DNA of 64,000 nucleotides from Achromobacter spanius (GTDB lineage: Bacteria; Pseudomonadota; Gammaproteobacteria; Burkholderiales; Burkholderiaceae_B): the NCBI RefSeq assembly GCF_029637605.1, contig NZ_CP121261.1:186001-250000 (forward strand). The letters are read 5' to 3'. The notes beneath the pieces are model-generated. The model was not told the DNA's origin, did not search any database, and saw only the letters and a list, made by a program, of their open reading frames with translations. Below, piece after piece: positions 18,245 to 28,039 of the stretch. The position numbers and the translations under genes are program-made. Position 1 is the first letter of the stretch. Every line of letters starts with the position of its first letter.

Positions 18245-19267
18245 ATGACTCTATTGGTTGACGACCTGGTCTCCCAGGCGCAAGAACGGTTCGCCGCGGC
18301 TACGGATGCCGCCGCGCTTGAGAACGCAAAGGCTCGATTCCTGGGTAAGGAAGGCGCACTGACGGTGCTGCTGAAAGGCCTGGGCAAGCTCGATCCCGAG
18401 CAGAAGCGCGAGATGGGCGCCCGGATCAATCAGGCCAAGCAACAAGTCGAAGAACTCTTGAATTCGCGCCGCGCCGCGTTGGCGCAGGCGGAACTGGACG
18501 CCCGACTGGCCTCTGAAACCATTGACGTCACCCTGCCGGGCCGCGGTCGCGCGCCGGGGGGCATCCATCCGGTGATCCGGACCTGGGAACGTGTGGAAGC
18601 CATCTTCCGTTCCATTGGCTTCGACGTGGCCGATGGCCCCGAAGTGGAAAACGACTGGACCAATTTCACCGCATTGAACAACCCGCTGGACCATCCGGCG
18701 CGTTCCATGCAGGACACGTTCTACGTCGACATGAACGACGCCGACGGCCTGCCGCTGCTGCTGCGCACGCACACCAGCCCCATGCAGGTGCGCTACGCGC
18801 GCATGCACAAGCCGCCCATCAAGGTGATTGCACCTGGGCGCACCTATCGCGTCGACAGCGACGCCACGCACTCGCCCATGTTCCACCAGGTGGAAGGGTT
18901 GTGGATCGCCGAGGACATCTCGTTTGCCGATCTGAAAGGCGTGTACACCGATTTCCTGCGTTGCTTCTTTGAAAGCGATGATCTCGTCGTGCGTTTCCGT
19001 CCGTCGTTCTTCCCGTTCACGGAACCGTCCGCCGAAATCGACATGATGTTCACCTCGGGTCCCAACCGTGGCCGCTGGCTGGAAATTTCCGGCTCGGGCC
19101 AGGTACACCCCGAAGTGGTGCGCAATTTCGGACTTGATCCCGAGCGCTACATCGGCTTTGCCTTCGGTTCCGGACTTGAGCGCCTGACGATGTTGCGCTA
19201 CGGCGTCAACGACCTGCGCCAGTTCTACGAAGGCGATTTGCGCTTCCTGCGCCAGTTCAACGAATAA
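18245..19267 (+). CDS. pheS: Phenylalanyl-tRNA synthetase alpha subunit
   Basis: Catalytic subunit of the alpha2-beta2 enzyme that charges tRNA-Phe. The 340-aa protein has an N-terminal coiled coil for tRNA contact (about 1-95) and class II motifs: [28 protein letters not shown] and [18 protein letters not shown]. Length and motifs are standard. pheT follows after 13 bp. Confidence 0.98.
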   Translation: MTLLVDDLVSQAQERFAAATDAAALENAKARFLGKEGALTVLLKGLGKLDPEQKREMGARINQAKQQVEELLNSRRAALAQAELDARLASETIDVTLPGRGRAPGGIHPVIRTWERVEAIFRSIGFDVADGPEVENDWTNFTALNNPLDHPARSMQDTFYVDMNDADGLPLLLRTHTSPMQVRYARMHKPPIKVIAPGRTYRVDSDATHSPMFHQVEGLWIAEDISFADLKGVYTDFLRCFFESDDLVVRFRPSFFPFTEPSAEIDMMFTSGPNRGRWLEISGSGQVHPEVVRNFGLDPERYIGFAFGSGLERLTMLRYGVNDLRQFYEGDLRFLRQFNE

Positions 19268-19280
19268 CAGACGGCTGATC

Positions 19281-21698
19281 ATGCAATTTCCCGAATCCTG
19301 GCTGCGTACGCTGGTCAATCCTCCAATCGCAACCGATGAACTCGCGCACCGGCTCACCATGGCCGGCCTGGAAGTCGAAGACACCGCGCCCGCCGCGCCG
19401 CCCTTTACCGGTGTGGTCGTGGGTCACATCGTCGAGATCGCGCCGCATCCCGACGCCGACAAGCTGCGCGTCTGCCAAGTGGACGATGGTTCCGGCGAAC
19501 GCCTGCAAATTGTGTGCGGTGCGCCGAATGCGGCTGCCGGCCTGAAGGTGCCGCTGGCCCGCGTCGGCGCGGAACTGCCTGGCGGCATGAAGATCGGCGT
19601 TGCAAAAATGCGCGGCGTGCAATCGTCGGGCATGCTGTGCTCGGCCCGCGAACTGGGCTTGTCGCAAGACCACGCAGGCCTGTTGGAACTGCCCGCCGGC
19701 ATGGTGCCCGGTCAGTCCATCCGCGAAGCGCTCGACCTGGACGACACGCTCTTCACGCTCAAGCTCACGCCCAACCGCGCCGATTGCCTGTCGATTCTTG
19801 GCGTGGCGCGCGAAGTGGCCGCCTTGACCGGTGCGCCCCTGTCCGTGCCGACCGCCGTGGCGGTGCCGGTGGCGCTTGACGAGCGTTTGCCCGTCATGAT
19901 TGAAGCCCCGGACCTTTGCGGCCGTTTTGCCGGCCGCGTGATCCGCGGCGTGAACGCCCGCGCCGCAACGCCCGACTGGATGAAGTCGCGCCTGGAGCGC
20001 GCTGGCCAACGTTCGCTGTCGGCCCTCGTCGACATCTCGAACTACGTCATGCTTGAGTTGGGCCGTCCGTCGCACGTATTCGATCTGGACAAGATCGGCG
20101 GCGACATCTCCGTGCGCTGGGCGCGCGAAGGCGAAACGCTGGAACTGTTGAACGGCCAGACCGTCACGCTGGACCCGAAGGTTGGCGTGGTTGTGGCCGG
20201 CGATCAGGTGGAAAGCCTGGCCGGCATCATGGGCGGCGAAGCCACCTCGGTAACGCTGGACACGCAGAACATCTATCTGGAAGCCGCGTTCTGGTGGCCG
20301 CAAGCCATCGCCGGCCGCGCGCGCCGCTATAAGTTCAGTTCGGAAGCCAGCCATCGCTTCGAGCGCGGCGTGGACTACGCCAGCATCCCCGAGCACACTG
20401 AATTCATCACGCGCCTGATCGTTGATATCTGTGGCGGCCAAGTCGGCCCCTTGGACGATCAGGCCGTCAATCTGCCCGCGCGTCCGCCTGTGCGCATGCG
20501 CCTGGCGCGTTGCCACCGCGTGCTGGGCGTACCCGTCACGCAGGAACAGGTCGCGAAGATTTTCGCCAGCCTGGGTCTGGAATTCACGGTTGAAGGCGAT
20601 GACTTCATCGTCAACCCGCCGTCGTACCGATTCGATCTTGAGATCGAGGAAGACCTGATCGAAGAAGTGGCGCGCATCTATGGTTTCGAGAGCATTCCCG
20701 ATGTGCCGCCGATGGCGCGCGCCAAGATGTTCTCGCAGCCCGAAGTGCACCGCGGCGCGCATGCGCTGCGCCGCTTGACCGCCGCGCAGGACTACCAGGA
20801 AGTCGTCAACTACAGCTTCGTCGAAGCCGACTGGGAACGTGACTACGCCGGCAACGACACGCCCGTGCGCCTGGTGAACCCGATTGCCAGCCATTTGTCG
20901 GTCATGCGTTCAAGCCTGATTGGTGGTCTGGTCGCCAACATCCGCCACAACGCCAACCGCAAGCAGTCGCGGGTTCGTGTGTTCGAACTGGGCCGCGTGT
21001 TCATGCGCGACGCGGATGCGCAAGATGGTCCCCTGGAAGTTGCAGGCGTGCGCCAGCCGATGCGTTTGTCGGGTGTCGCCTGGGGGCCGGCCGTTGAAGA
21101 GCAGTGGGGCATTGCCACGCGCCAAGTCGATTTCTTTGATGTGAAGATGGATGTCGAGGCGCTATTCGGCGCACGCGGCCGCCGCTTGCGTTTCGAAGCC
21201 GCCGCCCATCCGGCACTGCATCCGGGCCGCAGCGCCCGCATCGAACTGGACGGCAAGCAAGTGGGCTGGATCGGCGAACTGCATCCGCGTTGGGCGCAGC
21301 AAGCAGACCTGGTGCATGCTCCCGTTGTGTTTGAACTGGACGTGGACGCGCTGTCTGAAGGCGAGCTGCCCCAAGTGCGCGAGCTCTCGCGTCAACCGGT
21401 GGTGGTGCGCGATCTGGCCTTGTGGGTCGACGCCTCGGTGTCTACGCAATCGATGCTGGATACTGTGTTCGCAGCCGTCAAGGCCGATGCGCAACTGGCC
21501 GTTGTGCAGGATGCGCGCGTGTTCGACGTGTGGCGCGAGAAGGCCCAGGGCAGCGAGCCCGTCACGGAGAAAAGCCTTGCTTTCCGTTTCTGGCTACAGG
21601 ACACTGAAGTCACCCTGGACGAAGCTCGTGTGGCGGATTGCCTGTCCCGCATCAAGGATGCATTGGTCAGCGCCCACGGCGCGCGCCAGCGTACATGA
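19281..21698 (+). CDS. pheT: Phenylalanyl-tRNA synthetase beta subunit
   Basis: Editing and tRNA-binding subunit, 805 aa. The N-terminal EMAP-like tRNA-binding domain ([14 protein letters not shown]), the B3/B4 editing domain, the B5 domain and the C-terminal ferredoxin-like anticodon domain are all present in order. The gene belongs to the rpmI-rplT-pheS-pheT-ihfA unit, with ihfA 15 bp downstream. Confidence 0.98.
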   Translation: MQFPESWLRTLVNPPIATDELAHRLTMAGLEVEDTAPAAPPFTGVVVGHIVEIAPHPDADKLRVCQVDDGSGERLQIVCGAPNAAAGLKVPLARVGAELPGGMKIGVAKMRGVQSSGMLCSARELGLSQDHAGLLELPAGMVPGQSIREALDLDDTLFTLKLTPNRADCLSILGVAREVAALTGAPLSVPTAVAVPVALDERLPVMIEAPDLCGRFAGRVIRGVNARAATPDWMKSRLERAGQRSLSALVDISNYVMLELGRPSHVFDLDKIGGDISVRWAREGETLELLNGQTVTLDPKVGVVVAGDQVESLAGIMGGEATSVTLDTQNIYLEAAFWWPQAIAGRARRYKFSSEASHRFERGVDYASIPEHTEFITRLIVDICGGQVGPLDDQAVNLPARPPVRMRLARCHRVLGVPVTQEQVAKIFASLGLEFTVEGDDFIVNPPSYRFDLEIEEDLIEEVARIYGFESIPDVPPMARAKMFSQPEVHRGAHALRRLTAAQDYQEVVNYSFVEADWERDYAGNDTPVRLVNPIASHLSVMRSSLIGGLVANIRHNANRKQSRVRVFELGRVFMRDADAQDGPLEVAGVRQPMRLSGVAWGPAVEEQWGIATRQVDFFDVKMDVEALFGARGRRLRFEAAAHPALHPGRSARIELDGKQVGWIGELHPRWAQQADLVHAPVVFELDVDALSEGELPQVRELSRQPVVVRDLALWVDASVSTQSMLDTVFAAVKADAQLAVVQDARVFDVWREKAQGSEPVTEKSLAFRFWLQDTEVTLDEARVADCLSRIKDALVSAHGARQRT

Positions 21699-21713
21699 AC
21701 CATGGGGAACAGT

Positions 21714-22043
21714 ATGCTTGCTGCCGAGCCACGCACCCTGACCAAGGCTGAGCTGGCCGAACTGCTCTTCGAGCGGGTCGGCTTGAACAAGCGCGAAGCC
21801 AAGGACATTGTCGATACCTTCTTTGAAGAAATCCGCGACGCGCTGGCGCGCGGAGATTCCGTCAAGCTCTCGGGTTTCGGCAATTTCCAGGTGCGCGACA
21901 AACCGCCGCGCCCGGGCCGCAACCCCAAGACCGGCGAGACCATTCCCATCGCCGCACGCCGCGTGGTCACGTTCCACGCGAGTCAGAAACTCAAGAGCGT
22001 GGTGGAGCAGGCCACCCCTGCGGCACCCGACGCCGCGGAGTGA
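21714..22043 (+). CDS. ihfA: Integration host factor alpha subunit
   Basis: Sequence-specific DNA-bending protein that pairs with IHF-beta. The core [34 protein letters not shown] and [10 protein letters not shown] are diagnostic. I chose ATG at 21714 (109 aa), which has GGGGAA upstream; ATG at 21702 lacks a ribosome site. IHF commonly helps sigma-54 promoters and phage integrases, both of which occur in this window. Confidence 0.96.
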   Translation: MLAAEPRTLTKAELAELLFERVGLNKREAKDIVDTFFEEIRDALARGDSVKLSGFGNFQVRDKPPRPGRNPKTGETIPIAARRVVTFHASQKLKSVVEQATPAAPDAAE

Positions 22044-22101
22044 TACGCTTTGTCGGTAATTGTTATCGGCACCCAGCTTACTCGCGGCATAAAATTCGCT
22101 T

Positions 22102-22545
22102 ATGACACGTACTGAATCCACCGTTACGCTACCGCCCATTCCCGCCAAGCGTTACTTCACCATTGGTGAAGTCAGCGAGCTGTGTGGCGTCAAGCCTCAT
22201 GTCTTGCGGTACTGGGAGCAGGAATTCACCCAGCTCAAGCCGGTCAAGCGGCGCGGCAACCGCCGCTACTATCAGCACCACGAAGTGCTGCTGATCCGCC
22301 GCATCCGTTCCTTGCTGTATGAACAAGGCTTCACCATCAGCGGCGCACGCAACCGCTTGGGCGATGCGCGCGACATGCCGCACGACCAAGATGCAGCGGT
22401 GCGTTTGTCTGGGGCCGAAATGCAAGGCTTGCGCAACGAACTCGCCAACGTCTCGACGATGTTGGCCGACGCCTTGGGCTTGCCCGCGAACGCGCCCAGC
22501 GCCGCCCACACCGCAAGCGGCAGCAACGTTGGCACCGCGGTCTGA
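22102..22545 (+). CDS. MerR-family transcriptional regulator
   Basis: A 147-aa regulator with an N-terminal MerR helix-turn-helix: YFTIGEVSELCGVKPHVLRYWEQEF and RRGNRRYYQHHEVLLI, followed by a short coiled coil. No metal-binding cysteine cluster is seen at the C-terminus. It sits directly after ihfA, the standard position in betaproteobacteria. Its ligand and targets are unknown. Confidence 0.93.
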   Translation: MTRTESTVTLPPIPAKRYFTIGEVSELCGVKPHVLRYWEQEFTQLKPVKRRGNRRYYQHHEVLLIRRIRSLLYEQGFTISGARNRLGDARDMPHDQDAAVRLSGAEMQGLRNELANVSTMLADALGLPANAPSAAHTASGSNVGTAV

Positions 22546-22749
22546 GCGCTGAGCCGATCGACCGCTTCATCGTCGTCAAAGATCTTCCGACAGTACGAAA
22601 TATCCGCAACGCGCGACGCTGATTCAGCAACGTGCGTTGCACATCGCAGTGCCTTTGCGCGTCATGCGCCGTCTTGTATGTAGCTGATGCAAGCGACGAA
22701 CATGAGGCGCAAATTTTTTTGAGTATTAAGCACTTTTTTTGCACCAATC

Positions 22750-22779
22750 TGTGCAAACAAATTTTTGTTCTGCTATACT
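22750..22779 (+). promoter_or_regulatory. Promoter of tRNA-Pro
   Basis: TATACT at 22774-22779 lies 10 bp before the tRNA; a weak -35 (TGTGCA) sits 18 bp upstream in an AT-rich stretch. Confidence 0.5.
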
Positions 22780-22787
22780 CTTTTTCT

Positions 22788-22877
<90 letters not shown>

Positions 22878-22910
22878 GGGGGTTAGTGATAGTAATCACT
22901 AACCCCCTTT
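22878..22910 (+). terminator. Terminator after tRNA-Pro
   Basis: A perfect 13-bp stem, GGGGGTTAGTGAT against its complement, with loop AGTA and TTT. A near copy with loop GAAA lies at 41840-41872 on the right side of the island. Confidence 0.8.
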
Positions 22911-22941
22911 CTCATTGTGGGGACTTTCTGGGGACTTCGCT

Positions 22942-24090
22942 CTATTGTTGTCGGCGCAATACCGTCAACGTAGGCGTGTGATCATTGGTGCGTGTAATGC
23001 GATTGGCCAATTCGATCAGCTTGCCCAGCTCCGCAGCAGAGTAGTGCGACGTGACGCTGCCATTCGTGTGGCCCAACAGCACCTGACGATCCTCATGCGA
23101 AACGTCCGCAGCCCTAAGCCGACGCCCAAACGTGTGTTTTAGATCGTGCACGCGAAGCCGTGCGAAGTCCGGATGCGCCGGCTTGCCGTATTTCTTCTCC
23201 CAAGCCGACGCAGCGCGCTTGCGCGCGCTACGCCATGCGGTCGCATTCATTCGCGACATCGGACCTCCTTCGAATGGGAACACCCATTCCTTATCTAAAC
23301 CGCGTTGAAGCCGGATGACCTCACTGGCGACGTCGTTGAGCACCACGAGCCGCTCTTCGCGATTTTTCACGCCTGAGTCGTCAAACCGGTCACCAAAGTC
23401 TGCTGGCAACAGGAAGACCGAAGTGCGGAGCTCAGGTACGTGAATCTCCCATTCCCAGCGCAGTTTGCACACCTCTTGCTCGCGGCAGCCTGTATTGGCC
23501 GTGTACAGCGCCATCCGCTTGAGATACAGCGGCAGCTCGCCCATCAGAAGGTCTTCTTCATCCCACGAGATCGGGTAAGGCTTGCGCGATGTGCGCTCGT
23601 CGAGCATCTCGATCAACGGCACGGCGTTAAGCCACGGTCGCTTCTCTGCCGTCCGCCATTTGCGCTGGCAGAGATTCAAAACGCGTACTACGCGCTGCAA
23701 CGCGATGTTCACGGTCCTTGCCTTGATCCCGGCCTCCAGACGATCCTCGACATAGGGCTCCAGCGCCTCGCTATCGATCTCGTGCAGCTGCAGCCCCCCG
23801 ATGTAAGGGTCCACCTGCTTTAGATAGGTTGCAGATAGCCAGATCGATCGCTGATGAGCGTATTCCTTTAGGTACCGGGTCGCAGCTTCGCGGAAGACTG
23901 GCGAGCGTATGGCTTCTTTCTTGCTTACCGCGGCGGCGCGAGCCTCGTCGATCGCTTCTTGGAGTCGGGTTTCGGCTGCCTTCCGAGAGCTTGTGCCAGT
24001 GCTGCCTCGAATTCTGCCGATCCCCTTGATTTGTTTGTCGATATGCCAGATCCCGTCTTTCTGGTATAGACCTGTGATTTTCTGCGCCAT
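22942..24090 (-). CDS. Tyrosine-type integrase of the island
   Basis: Site-specific recombinase of 382 aa. It has an N-terminal arm-binding region, a SAM-like core-binding domain (about 65-150) and a catalytic domain with Arg203 (TANTGCREQEVCKLRW), HDLKHTFGRRL (His315), LLGHTNGSV (His341) and Tyr350. The usual second arginine of the HxxR box is Lys318 here, a variant found in some phage integrases. The gene points at the adjacent tRNA attachment site, so excision would separate it from its 3' flank. Confidence 0.93.
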   Translation of the reverse strand: MAQKITGLYQKDGIWHIDKQIKGIGRIRGSTGTSSRKAAETRLQEAIDEARAAAVSKKEAIRSPVFREAATRYLKEYAHQRSIWLSATYLKQVDPYIGGLQLHEIDSEALEPYVEDRLEAGIKARTVNIALQRVVRVLNLCQRKWRTAEKRPWLNAVPLIEMLDERTSRKPYPISWDEEDLLMGELPLYLKRMALYTANTGCREQEVCKLRWEWEIHVPELRTSVFLLPADFGDRFDDSGVKNREERLVVLNDVASEVIRLQRGLDKEWVFPFEGGPMSRMNATAWRSARKRAASAWEKKYGKPAHPDFARLRVHDLKHTFGRRLRAADVSHEDRQVLLGHTNGSVTSHYSAAELGKLIELANRITRTNDHTPTLTVLRRQQ

Positions 24091-24350
24091 GTCCCGGTGA
24101 TTCCTTCCTGCAATTCTGAATCCACTTGGCCTCGCGGCAGCAAGGGCTGGATGTCTTTTTCGACCGCGTGTACCTGCTTGTAGTGTTCGGCGAATTGGTC
24201 CAACTCGATGCGGTCAAAGCCGATACCTTGTTTGCCTATCGAGAACTCGAGCAGGTGCGGCCTCGCATCGCGCGTGAAGACGGTGCGGGACATCCCTAGA
24301 TATGCCGGTGCCTTTCCGGCCCGGATGAAGCGGGGCTTGAGATTAGGCAT
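23925..24350 (-). CDS. Excisionase-like small DNA-binding protein
   Basis: A 141-aa frame. Its first 60 residues (RAGKAPAYLGMSRTVFTRD, IGFDRIELDQFAEHY) look like a winged-helix excisionase of the AlpA/Xis kind. The C-terminal part overlaps the integrase start by 166 bp and may be partly spurious. Position just upstream of the integrase on the same strand supports a recombination-directionality role. Confidence 0.65.
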   Translation of the reverse strand: MPNLKPRFIRAGKAPAYLGMSRTVFTRDARPHLLEFSIGKQGIGFDRIELDQFAEHYKQVHAVEKDIQPLLPRGQVDSELQEGITGTWRRKSQVYTRKTGSGISTNKSRGSAEFEAALAQALGRQPKPDSKKRSTRLAPPR

Positions 24351-24438
24351 GTCCTTCTAGACCCCGCATGTCAGTGATTACGGCAGACGTGAGAAGATCG
24401 CTGCCTGGAAGAACGGTCGAGCCACGGGAGGCATTGGC

Positions 24439-24759
24439 ATGAACGAGTGGACGTTTTACGTCAACAAGCGAGATTCGAAAGGCGAGCCGGTCGACAGCTG
24501 GACTTTGCATGTGCTTCCAAGCGAGCAACCAACGGTCCATGGGCATTCGTTTGCTGATTCGGATGCATGGTTGTGGGTGCGAGAGCCGTACGTCGGCCAG
24601 ATCCGAGAGCTCGTCGACGCATCGATAAACGGCGACGGGCAAAGTGGTTTTGGCAGGGTTATTGGAGCGTGTGGAATTTGCGTCAACGCTGGACGGCTCT
24701 ATCTCATGAGAGAGCATGTTCCCGACGTCCAGGTCGGGGACGTCTCTCGTAGCCAATAA
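24439..24759 (+). CDS. Hypothetical protein
   Basis: A 106-aa frame with protein-like composition (WTFYVNKRD, WTLHVLPSEQ, AWLWVREPYVG) and no membrane segment. The opposite strand also has a long frame here, but its composition is less natural. I do not recognise a family. Confidence 0.5.
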   Translation: MNEWTFYVNKRDSKGEPVDSWTLHVLPSEQPTVHGHSFADSDAWLWVREPYVGQIRELVDASINGDGQSGFGRVIGACGICVNAGRLYLMREHVPDVQVGDVSRSQ

Positions 24760-24770
24760 AGTTGTCGCAT

Positions 24771-24911
24771 TCATATCGGCGTCTCCCGCCACGTGACCAC
24801 GTTGCTGACCGCGTGGACCATCGGAGGCTGCGCCGCAGCCGCGCGTATCGCGGCCTCTCGCATGGTCCTGTCGTAGCTCAGAGGCTTCCTCACGACCGGG
24901 CGGCAGACCAT
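24771..24911 (-). CDS. Small phage-type protein
   Basis: A 46-aa frame starting inside the end of the RecT-like remnant. It contains LSYDRTMREAAIRAAAAQPP. It looks like a gene of the phage early region. Function unknown. Confidence 0.4.
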   Translation of the reverse strand: MVCRPVVRKPLSYDRTMREAAIRAAAAQPPMVHAVSNVVTWRETPI

Positions 24912-25231
24912 GAAGGGCGACCCTCAATGATGTGAAGGTTCTGCATGATCATCAGGGGATCGGCGCGCATGCGCTCGGACATGTTGAGCGCCACAACGCA
25001 GTTCGCCAGCGCTTTCGGGTTCTCGCGCGTGTCCGTGATGTTGCCGTACTTGTCGCGTTTTTCGATGGTGGCCCGATACTGCTCGGGCACCAGGTCGCTG
25101 CTGGAAAGCAGGCGCGCGGCGCGCTGCATCAGCTCAAAGCTCTGCAAGCTACCGAAGCCGGGGGAAACTGCAGGCATTTGTGCCTCGGCAGGGGAACGCA
25201 ACGCTTGAACGGTGGCTGTTTCCGTCGTCAT
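24890..25231 (-). pseudogene. RecT-like phage recombinase, C-terminally truncated
   Basis: 113 residues remain of a phage single-strand annealing protein. MQRAARLLSSSDLVPEQYR and ALNMSERMRADPLMIMQNLHIIEGRPSWS are typical of its N-terminal part. After RPSWS the frame switches to AARS and stops, whereas intact relatives continue for well over 100 residues. A deletion has probably fused it to unrelated sequence near 24890. Confidence 0.65.
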
Positions 25232-25233
25232 GT

Positions 25234-25350
25234 TCAACGTCCTTTGTTCTGTTGTGCGCGGTACTCCGCGACGGTTGCGATGGAAATGGTCTGGCGATCT
25301 TTCGGTTTGGCCTCGGTGTCGTACTGCTTGACCTGGCAGGCCACGAACAT
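25234..25350 (-). pseudogene. Phage gene fragment (38-aa C-terminal tail)
   Basis: The frame reads ACQVKQYDTEAKPKDRQTIS and ends just before the RecT-like start. It seems to be the tail of a longer phage early gene whose beginning was lost at about 25350, where a plus-strand fragment begins. Confidence 0.4.
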
Positions 25351-25391
25351 GCTCGGATGAAAGCCTGGTCAAGCTTGTCGCGGCCCAGGCT

Positions 25392-25703
25392 ATGGCAGGG
25401 CGCGAATCCTATACGGGGCCTATACGCATGGACCTGGACATAGTCCTACCGATCCCGCAATCCTGGTCCGGCGTGCGGCAGCGCCGCGCGGTTGAAGGGC
25501 TGATCGCTCCGACGGTGAAGCCTGATGCCGACAACGTCGAGAAGGCCATCAAGGACGGCTGCAACGGGGTCGCATACCGCGATGACGCTCAAGTGGTCCA
25601 GGCCAGCAAACGCAAGATCTACGGCCTGGTGCCGGGCATGGCCGTCGTGCTGACCGTGTTAGACATGGAACCCGCGCAGGGAGTAAAGAAAAATGCGCCG
25701 TGA
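25392..25703 (+). pseudogene. RusA-like Holliday junction resolvase, N-terminally truncated
   Basis: VLPIPQSWSGVRQRRA, PTVKPDADNVEKAIKDGCNG and YRDDAQVVQASKRKIYG are RusA hallmarks, including the Asp residues of the active site. In-frame similarity continues upstream of this ATG to about 25350 and then ends abruptly without the normal N-terminal strand. The remaining 103 codons may be expressed but are probably not functional. Confidence 0.65.
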
Positions 25704-26241
25704 AGCCGGGACCTTTGCGTGCGCAGAGCACGCGATCGCGGTTGCCTACCTTATGTTGGCTCTGTCGATCGAGCCGAAGAACCCAACGCAGATGGTGTGT
25801 GAGGCGCTACGGGAGCGTTTCGACGCGACCTACGACCGCAAGGCGCTATCGGGTCTTTCGCCGCATGAGTGGCACGCGCAGGCGGTGTTCATCGTCAAGC
25901 TGATGGAGCGGACCTTGGGCAACGGCATTGGGTTCCATCTGCTGCGCGCGCAGCATGCTACGGGGCTGGACGGCGCTGAGAGTGCTCGCAAGGTGTCGGA
26001 ATGGCTGAACCCGGTGGGTGAGGGCAGGGAGCGCCTGGTGACCGATATGCTGGTCTGCCGAATGCTGCGAGGCCGGCCGAGAATTCGCGATCTTTCGGAT
26101 CGTTTCGATGTGCCGAAGTCGACTCTGCACGATGTGTTGCAGGCATACCGATGTCTGGCCGGGTCGGAACGGGAAGCGGCGTTGGCCTCGTTAGACCACG
26201 TGATGAGGGATGTTGCACTTGTCGTTACGTGCCCATCCTAG
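25693..26241 (+). CDS. Phage-type protein with C-terminal helix-turn-helix
   Basis: A 182-aa protein overlapping the RusA-like frame by 11 bp. The C-terminal part, RIRDLSDRFDVPKSTLHDVL, is a convincing helix-turn-helix. The position after rusA is where lambdoid phages often carry an antitermination or late regulator, so that role is possible but unproven. Confidence 0.6.
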   Translation: MRREAGTFACAEHAIAVAYLMLALSIEPKNPTQMVCEALRERFDATYDRKALSGLSPHEWHAQAVFIVKLMERTLGNGIGFHLLRAQHATGLDGAESARKVSEWLNPVGEGRERLVTDMLVCRMLRGRPRIRDLSDRFDVPKSTLHDVLQAYRCLAGSEREAALASLDHVMRDVALVVTCPS

Positions 26242-26262
26242 GCAGAACCTTAATTCAACTAA

Positions 26263-27021
26263 CTATTTTCGCGTGAACAACGTGGATATTGTCTTCGCGA
26301 GCAAGGTGTCCAGGAGTTTCGATTGTCTACGGGCAATCGGGTCAGTCCAATAGCTTCTTCTTATTTTTATTTCTGGATTGGGTAGTCCATCTCTCTCCGC
26401 AATTGATCTTATAGTGTTTCTTAGTATGTGTTGCTGGTAAGTCATTGCCTGGTTTCTTTCTTCTATGCTTTGGACAAAGTTACTCGCCAGTTCTAGGACT
26501 TCCGGGTAATCCTCCCTTACGAAAAAGTCCTCATATAGTTTCGTGACGTTATCCCATTCGTTACTGGAAGTTATGTAATTATATATATCGATTGGGAGCG
26601 TTTTGGAAGGATTTTTATTTGATATCGGCCGCTCGATCTCAGCATACGCTTTGCTAACTAGTTCTGAACAGAACGATGCGTCGTGGCGGCTTGCTAAAAA
26701 AAATCGAATGTTATATTTTTGATGGTTGTAAAACCAAATATGCTCCTCCAGCTCAACGATATCGCTACTCGTGCACAAGTCTCTATTTCTATACACCGAA
26801 AATTTTCCCTGCTTGTCTTTCAGAAGTGAGCGAATTGAAGATATGTGTACGCCGATTTTTGGCATCGCGTGAAGGGAGTTTCCTTGCTTAGCAACGATTG
26901 CTATATGGCTATGCATTGCTTTCCCGTGGCGCAGTATTCTCTGAATACCAATATTCGCAGATATACTTTTTTTCGGTGAAAAGAAAATTAGATCGCCGGA
27001 AAGTGATGGGAATTCGGTCAT
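26263..27021 (-). CDS. NlpC/P60-like (permuted papain fold) protein
   Basis: A 252-aa protein with GDLIFF near the start, MHSHIAIV (His37/39) and SFCSELVSKAY (Cys118). This is the His-then-Cys order of the permuted YiiX/YebB-like papain fold. It could cleave peptide or thioester bonds. No signal peptide is visible, so it would act in the cytosol. Base composition is strikingly AT-rich compared with the core, a sign of recent transfer. Its place in the island suggests a moron, toxin or defence role, but nothing proves this. Confidence 0.6.
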   Translation of the reverse strand: MTEFPSLSGDLIFFSPKKSISANIGIQRILRHGKAMHSHIAIVAKQGNSLHAMPKIGVHISSIRSLLKDKQGKFSVYRNRDLCTSSDIVELEEHIWFYNHQKYNIRFFLASRHDASFCSELVSKAYAEIERPISNKNPSKTLPIDIYNYITSSNEWDNVTKLYEDFFVREDYPEVLELASNFVQSIEERNQAMTYQQHILRNTIRSIAERDGLPNPEIKIRRSYWTDPIARRQSKLLDTLLAKTISTLFTRK

Positions 27022-27193
27022 TGCGGAGTTTGAGGCGAAAGATCTAGGAGTTATGGATCAATTTATCAAAGCGGGTTGTTGAGCTTTTAGGCTGCGCGAC
27101 GGGGGTTGAACGCACCTGCTGTGGCTGATCATGAGTGTGGTTGGAATGTGAGAGGAGGAGCACAGCAAAGGACGAGCGCGCTAAACGATCTTC

Positions 27194-28030
27194 CTATGAA
27201 GTGCTGCTTCTCTTTACACTGCAGCATTCGTCAAGGATATCGCTGCTTATACCCGTTATTCCGTAGTTATTTTGAAGCCAATTACAAACGAATCTGGATC
27301 TGTCGGAAGGGTTGAGGCTGAAGTACTTCGATATGAAACCTATAGAGCGGTCGGGGCCATTAATTTGTTCTTCAACTAATTCTTGACAGAAGGTCCGAAG
27401 ATCCAGCTTGGTAATTATGGCTTCGTCAACTTCTTGAACAAAATGCTGGGCGGCTGAAATTAAAGACGCAGTTTCTTTAAATGTCAAAATGTCGCCACTC
27501 GCGGCTTTTTCCGGTAGCTGGGCGGGCGATAATCCTCTATATTTGCTTTGTATTTCCTCTTCGTTGCTTAAAAGGAAGTCAATTGACGATTGCCGCAGTG
27601 CGTTGTCACCTAATTGGTGAAAAACGTTATTGCGCCACGTGATCAGGACGTCAACCAGAGCCAAGACATCGCCCGATATTTTGTAGTGATTTCCGACCGC
27701 GAATATTTTTTTGTAGACGGAACGGCCGGCGCCGTCGATCTCACTCTTCAACGCTGGATCTCGAATGTAGTCGGGCTTCCTGTTGAGCAATGAAATATAC
27801 ATGTCAAGAGAATCGACTGCCCAGCCAAGCGAAGACTGAAGCACAAAAATTCTGGATCGTGCAGTTGATGCAGTCTTGTTGTGGGGATTCCAGCTTGTAT
27901 GCAATTCTGCTGGAGCTTCTACCACGTCAGAGGCTTCAAGGTGGTGTAAGCCAACCAAGCTTGTGATCATGAAATGATTAGCTTGGCCTAAGTGTTTTTT
28001 GAATTGAGCTCGAGCAGGGGTAGTGTTCAT
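27194..28030 (-). CDS. Hypothetical protein
   Basis: A 278-aa soluble, mostly helical protein from the ATG at 28030 (a TTG at 28045 would add five residues). WGRNNVFHQLGD-like sequence around WRNNVFHQLGDNALR recalls the R-x4-6-H pattern of HEPN-type helical proteins, but I would not assign it on that alone. The gene is AT-rich. A tRNA-like sequence ends 10 bp before its start on the same strand. Confidence 0.55.
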   Translation of the reverse strand: MNTTPARAQFKKHLGQANHFMITSLVGLHHLEASDVVEAPAELHTSWNPHNKTASTARSRIFVLQSSLGWAVDSLDMYISLLNRKPDYIRDPALKSEIDGAGRSVYKKIFAVGNHYKISGDVLALVDVLITWRNNVFHQLGDNALRQSSIDFLLSNEEEIQSKYRGLSPAQLPEKAASGDILTFKETASLISAAQHFVQEVDEAIITKLDLRTFCQELVEEQINGPDRSIGFISKYFSLNPSDRSRFVCNWLQNNYGITGISSDILDECCSVKRSSTS

Positions 28031-28039
28031 CGTTTTTTT

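Noticed and set aside
24343..24927. 194-codon minus-strand frame
   Set aside because: Overlaps several better frames and has unnatural composition; the plus-strand frame at 24439-24759 is more protein-like.
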